Positions 38,620 through 41,772 of a stretch of 41,772 bases of DNA are shown in pieces (within the stretch, counting starts at the first letter, position 1; each line of letters begins with the position of its first letter). Under the pieces are notes generated by a model. That model was not told where the DNA came from and searched no databases. It saw nothing but the letters and a program-made list of their open reading frames with translations. The DNA comes from Pedobacter steynii. GTDB lineage: Bacteria; Bacteroidota; Bacteroidia; Sphingobacteriales; Sphingobacteriaceae. The stretch is from NCBI RefSeq assembly GCF_900103665.1, contig NZ_FNGY01000020.1, positions 1 to 41,772 on the forward strand, in the 5' to 3' direction. The position numbers and the translations under genes were made by a program.

Positions 38620-39576
38620 TTAAACGAAGCTCATAATTGCCCAGAGTGAGGCACCGGAAATGGCAATCCATAAGATCAACCCCTGTAAGAATGGTTTTAC
38701 ACCGACTACACGGATCACTTTAAAAGACAGTCCGCTACCGATCAGGAACAAGGTCAGCGTTAATCCGGATTTGGCAATCATTACCATATAAGGGGCAATC
38801 AATTTCACAAAAGGCAGAAAAGTATTGGCCAGCATGGCGAGGATAAACAAACCGATAAAATAAGGAAGCTGAACTTTGCGCTGGTTGCTGTTGAAAAGAA
38901 AGGCCGTTCCCAGCGCAACCGGAATAATCCATAAGGCACGGGCAAGTTTTACTGTTGTAGCAATCTGTAAGGCCTGCTCTCCATACTTACTGGCCGCGCC
39001 CACTACAGAGCTCGTATCATGGATCGCTATGGCGCACCACATGCCAAACTGGCTTTGTGATAGCCCCAATAAATGACCTATTGCCGGAAAAAGGAATAAG
39101 GCTACCGAATTCAGGATAAAGACAATCCCCAGGGAAACAGAAATCTCTTTTTCTCCTGCATTCATGACCGGCGACAATGCCGCGATGGCACTTCCTCCGC
39201 AAATGGCTGTTCCGGAGGAAATCAGAAAAGAGGTCTTACGTTCTATTTTGAAAACTTTCCCAAGAATGAAACCCAGCATCAGCACCCCCAAAATCGAGGC
39301 AACCGTGAATAAAAAACCTTCCCCGCCAGCCTTCATTGCCGAAAACACATTCATTCCAAACCCCAGTCCTACCACAGAGACTTTCAATAGCAAATTGGTT
39401 GCTTTTTGATTTAAATGAAGGTAAGGGTGTTTCATCAGTTGCGCCAGGATCAAGCCCATCAGCAAGGCCAGTGGTGGCGACATAAAAGGCATCAGGCAAA
39501 GCAATGCGGCTAATAAAAAAACGACTTTTCGGGTATTCAGGCTCAGTTCCATAATCTCTTTCATTTGTTGGAACAA
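38620..39576 (-). CDS. YeiH/UPF0324 family putative transporter
   Basis: This 318-aa protein has nine or ten TM segments. The signature of the family is TSFLISSGTAICGGSAIAAL near residue 114, followed by AIHDTSSVVGAASKYG. Members are annotated as putative sulfate/sulfite exporters, but direct evidence is limited. It lies 49 bp downstream of a LysR regulator on the same strand, a pairing that recalls yeiE-yeiH of enterobacteria, although there the genes are divergent. Met1, Met5 and Met9 are all possible starts. Confidence 0.87.
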   Translation of the reverse strand: MFQQMKEIMELSLNTRKVVFLLAALLCLMPFMSPPLALLMGLILAQLMKHPYLHLNQKATNLLLKVSVVGLGFGMNVFSAMKAGGEGFLFTVASILGVLMLGFILGKVFKIERKTSFLISSGTAICGGSAIAALSPVMNAGEKEISVSLGIVFILNSVALFLFPAIGHLLGLSQSQFGMWCAIAIHDTSSVVGAASKYGEQALQIATTVKLARALWIIPVALGTAFLFNSNQRKVQLPYFIGLFILAMLANTFLPFVKLIAPYMVMIAKSGLTLTLFLIGSGLSFKVIRVVGVKPFLQGLILWIAISGASLWAIMSFV

Positions 39577-39625
39577 AGGTGCGGATCATGGCCCTGCGGG
39601 TCAAATTGCTAATATTAATCCCCCA

Positions 39626-40522
39626 TTACTTCAGGTTATGGAACAAACGGGCATGGCGCAGGAATACTTCCGACAAACCATCCAGTATTCCCTGAAGATG
39701 AATGAAATAGAAGTAACGCTCAATGCTCAATCCCGCGATATCTATAATGTGCAGACTTCCGTTTTGCAATTCTTTACTCAGCGCATGGATTGAAATAAAA
39801 GCCAGACAGGAAGAGTTCATCAAATAAGATTTAATGCTTTCTGTGCTTCCCAGCTGAATTTCCATTTTCAGATCAGACATTTTCAAACCTACTGCTTTGA
39901 GGGCATGGTCTATCACCTCCCGTGTTCCGGAGCCCTGCTCCCGCATCACAAAAGCATGTGATTTTAGCGCTTCCGGGTCCAGCAGCCCTTTCCTGGCAAG
40001 GGGATGATCTTTGCTGCAAACCAATACAATCTCATCCTTGATAAATTCGGTATAACTGATCTCCTGATTTTTAGATTTCCCTTCTACAATCCCCAGATCA
40101 ATCTCTTTGTCGAGTAAAGCTTTTTCGATTTGTTCTGTATTTCCATTGATGAGGTTAAGGCGGATGTCTTCAAACTTCTTCTTAAATCCTGCCAGTAAAG
40201 GAGCAACGATGTAATGTGCAATGGTTGTACTCGCACCCAGACTCAGCGATCCTTCCTTTTTATGAACCAGGGAATTCATGTCAAAATCAATGTTCCTGTA
40301 AATGGCAAAAAGTGTTTCCGTATGACTGAGCAATAACTCGCCCGCGGAAGTCAGCTGAATGGTATTTCCTTTTCGCTCGAATAACTTATTATTATACTGC
40401 TGCTCCAGTTCGTGGATATGCTTGGTTACCGCTGGTTGGGTAATAAACAGCGTGGCTGCTGCCTTGGTGAAGCTGAGTCGCTTGGCTACCGTATAAAACA
40501 CTTCTAATCGAAAATCTGCCAT
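39626..40522 (-). CDS. LysR-family regulator, YeiE/CysB-like
   Basis: This 298-aa LysR regulator has an N-terminal winged HTH (FRLEVFYTVAKRLSFTKAAA, FITQPAVTKHIHELEQQ, residues 4-45) and a two-lobed effector domain (about 90-298) with LSLGASTTIAHYIVAPLL and FVMREQGSGTREVI. The last motif, an anion-coordinating QGSGTR, occurs in YeiE/CbbR-type members. Together with the adjacent YeiH-type transporter this suggests response to an oxyanion such as sulfite. A sulfur link is inference from family and neighbour. Confidence 0.85.
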   Translation of the reverse strand: MADFRLEVFYTVAKRLSFTKAAATLFITQPAVTKHIHELEQQYNNKLFERKGNTIQLTSAGELLLSHTETLFAIYRNIDFDMNSLVHKKEGSLSLGASTTIAHYIVAPLLAGFKKKFEDIRLNLINGNTEQIEKALLDKEIDLGIVEGKSKNQEISYTEFIKDEIVLVCSKDHPLARKGLLDPEALKSHAFVMREQGSGTREVIDHALKAVGLKMSDLKMEIQLGSTESIKSYLMNSSCLAFISIHALSKELQNGSLHIIDIAGLSIERYFYFIHLQGILDGLSEVFLRHARLFHNLK

Positions 40523-40595
40523 CTTTCTTTTTGAAATTCCCTGAGCGGAAAATTCAAACTTAACAAAATCCTTTAAGGAATTCCTTTTTACATGA

Positions 40596-40625
40596 ATTAA
40601 GGCCAGTCCAAAGACCGGCCTTAAT
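40596..40625 (-). terminator. Hairpin after the first hcp copy
   Basis: ATTAAGGCC (40596-40604) pairs with GGCCTTAAT (40617-40625). It lies 12 bp past the stop of the hcp copy at 40637 and before the LysR gene. The T-run on the minus strand is poor. Confidence 0.55.
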
Positions 40626-40636
40626 TTATCTTAGCA

Positions 40637-41032
40637 CTAAGCTTTTGGCCAGTCGTTGGTATGCTCAGCGTTTCCTAGTTTCAATTTCCTTGCAGAAATC
40701 ACAAAACTTAACGTCATAGGTGTTTTGTCATTCACAGCGATTCCTTCATTGTACTGGATGATGTAACCATCCTCAAATGAAAGTTCTTTCATCTTTGCAT
40801 CTTCTTCACCTTTTTTGAAGATAATATTTCCTGATAATGCTTTGTATTGGTTGTTCACCATTGATTCAATGATTGAAGTATCCTCAGTAGATTCCACTTC
40901 AATGTGAATAGTTCCACCGTAAACACCTGAAGACGGGCGACCTTTTGCGTCCACATCTCTGTTTAATGAAAAACTGCATTGCAGCACATCGAATTCTTTC
41001 GATCCTAAAGTCAATCTGGTTTTAAAAGCCAT
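40637..41032 (-). CDS. tssD: Hcp-like type VI secretion tube protein TssD (copy 1)
   Basis: This 131-aa protein resembles the Bacteroidota (T6SS subtype iii) TssD/Hcp family: MAFKTRLTLGSKEFDVLQCS, LNRDVDAKGRPSSGVYGGTI, a central ESTEDTSIIESMVNNQYK, and the tail ISARKLKLGNAEHTNDWPKA. Hcp hexamers stack into the tube that the contractile sheath propels. It is about three quarters identical by eye to copy 2, with most changes in the central strands. No sheath, baseplate or membrane-complex gene is in the window, but the cluster runs to its edge. Confidence 0.85.
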   Translation of the reverse strand: MAFKTRLTLGSKEFDVLQCSFSLNRDVDAKGRPSSGVYGGTIHIEVESTEDTSIIESMVNNQYKALSGNIIFKKGEEDAKMKELSFEDGYIIQYNEGIAVNDKTPMTLSFVISARKLKLGNAEHTNDWPKA

Positions 41033-41088
41033 GATAGTATTATTTTAATTTGTCAATAATGTTTGAATTGATTCTCCCCTGGGGGTGT

Positions 41089-41484
41089 TTAAGCTTTCGG
41101 CCAGTCGTTGGTATGCTCAGCATTGCCAAGCTTCAATTTACGGGCAGAAATCTGGAATTTCAAGGTCATCGGGTTATCGCCAACGATATTGATTCCTTCG
41201 GAATACTTCACAATGTATCCATCTTCAAAATGAAGCTCTTTCATTTTAGCATCTTCTTCTGTTTTCTTGATCAGAAGCGTACCTGTTAAAGGTTTGTATT
41301 GATTGTTTACCATGGACTCCACGATGGAAGTGTCTTCGGTCGATTCAATCTCTATATTGATTGTTCCGCCATACACTCCGGAAGAAGGTCTTCCTTTTGC
41401 ATCTACATCACGGTTGAGGGAATAAGAACAATGAAGTACATCGTACTCCTTGCCCGAAAAGTTTAATCTTGCTTTGAAAGCCAT
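41089..41484 (-). CDS. tssD: Hcp-like type VI secretion tube protein TssD (copy 2)
   Basis: This 131-aa paralogue of the preceding gene, 56 bp upstream of it on the same strand, shares RDVDAKGRPSSGVYGGT and the identical tail SARKLKLGNAEHTNDWPKA. It differs at the N-terminus (MAFKARLNFSGKEYDVLHCS) and in the region around residue 70 (LTGTLLIKKTEEDAK). Multiple Hcp variants often carry different effectors or form mixed tubes; that is family knowledge, not shown here. Confidence 0.85.
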   Translation of the reverse strand: MAFKARLNFSGKEYDVLHCSYSLNRDVDAKGRPSSGVYGGTINIEIESTEDTSIVESMVNNQYKPLTGTLLIKKTEEDAKMKELHFEDGYIVKYSEGINIVGDNPMTLKFQISARKLKLGNAEHTNDWPKA

Positions 41485-41581
41485 AACTTTATTTTTGGGG
41501 TGAAATATTTTTATTTACTATTCACAATAATAACAAAAAATCTGCCAATATCACAATGAGCCGGGGTATTTACATAAAAAA

Positions 41582-41604
41582 GCAGGACCAATAATTGGTC
41601 CTGC
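41582..41604 (-). terminator. Intrinsic terminator after hcp copy 3
   Basis: GCAGGACCAAT (41582-41592) and ATTGGTCCTGC (41594-41604) form a perfect 11-bp inverted repeat. The minus strand continues with six T. It lies 26 bp beyond the stop of copy 3, so copy 3 is probably transcribed separately from copies 1 and 2. Confidence 0.85.
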
Positions 41605-41629
41605 GCATTTTTTACTGAACTGAAAAAGC

Positions 41630-41772
41630 TTATGCTTTTGGCCAGTCGTTGATATGTTCTGCATTACCGATCTTCAGTTTACGCGCCGATATTACAAAAC
41701 TCAATGTCATTGGTGTATTGTCGTTAACGGCAATACCCTCATTGTACTGGATGATGTAGCTGTCTTCGAAAG
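41630..41772 (-). CDS. tssD: Hcp-like TssD (copy 3), 5' part outside the window
   Basis: The last 46 codons are visible, from FEDSYIIQYNEGIAVNDN to the tail KLKIGNAEHINDWPKA and a TAA at 41630-41632. It is closer to copy 1 (shared YNEGIAVND and TPMTLSFVISARKLK) than to copy 2. The gene runs off the window edge, so its start and remaining two thirds cannot be described. Confidence 0.85.
   Translation of the reverse strand, partial: FEDSYIIQYNEGIAVNDNTPMTLSFVISARKLKIGNAEHINDWPKA

Overview
The window looks like a chromosomal segment of a Sphingobacteriaceae-type Bacteroidota, probably Pedobacter or a close relative. The evidence is the promoter style (TTG, about 18-20 bp, then TAnnTTTG) ahead of several genes, the arrays of MacB-like FtsX permeases starting MFRLNLKIALRNLWK, an assimilatory sulfate operon of the Bacteroidota type, SAM-I riboswitch use, and Hcp/TssD proteins resembling the Bacteroidota type VI system. 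Genus is inference from protein style only. No rRNA, CRISPR array, phage or intact transposon was seen.

Layout. 1-1.25 kb: tRNA-Leu(TAG) with promoter and terminator, then a BtuF-like metal receptor without signal peptide. 1.26-14 kb (minus strand): an exporter locus of HlyD-like adaptor, ABC ATPase, four full-length tandem permeases of 783-799 aa, a second ATPase with altered motifs, and a doubly deleted relic of a fifth permease. It is divergent from a sigma-54 (NtrC-type) response regulator and NtrY-like kinase at 14.3-17 kb. A GG-N10-GC sigma-54 promoter candidate lies just before the adaptor gene, so the regulator probably drives the exporter. 17-19.7 kb: glgA-glgC. 19.7-20.3 kb: gene-free stretch with a 79-bp tandem repeat. 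20.3-22.1 kb: a GlxA-type DJ-1/AraC regulator and an exported DJ-1/PfpI paralogue.

22.2-29.6 kb (minus strand) is a complete sulfate-to-sulfide operon: siroheme sulfite/nitrite reductase with a C-terminal HEPN-like extension, SUMT (cobA), a siroheme-synthase/TauE-type transporter fusion, APS reductase, cysD and cysN. In front of it I find what looks like a classical attenuator: a putatively leaderless 18-codon ORF ending His-Cys-Met-Cys-Arg-stop, a candidate antiterminator, and an intrinsic terminator ending about 20 nt before the first start codon. This is the strongest candidate for an undescribed regulatory system here.

29.9-32.5 kb: a membrane-anchored metallophosphoesterase (plus) and, convergent to it, a cysteine desulfurase (minus) preceded by a clear SAM-I (S-box) riboswitch with its own promoter. 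32.7-35.3 kb (plus): CDP-alcohol phosphatidyltransferase-like protein, GtrA-like protein, AraC regulator, DUF983 protein. 35.4-38.5 kb: AraC regulator divergent from an exported flavodoxin-RidA fusion, then DinB-like and acyl-CoA thioesterase genes. 38.6-40.5 kb: a YeiH-type transporter and a LysR regulator resembling YeiE. 40.6-41.8 kb: three tandem hcp/tssD copies, the last cut by the window edge.

Sulfur is a recurring theme: the sulfate operon, cysteine desulfurase, SAM riboswitch, and a YeiH/YeiE-like pair. All functional statements rest on motif recognition by eye; no database search was run.
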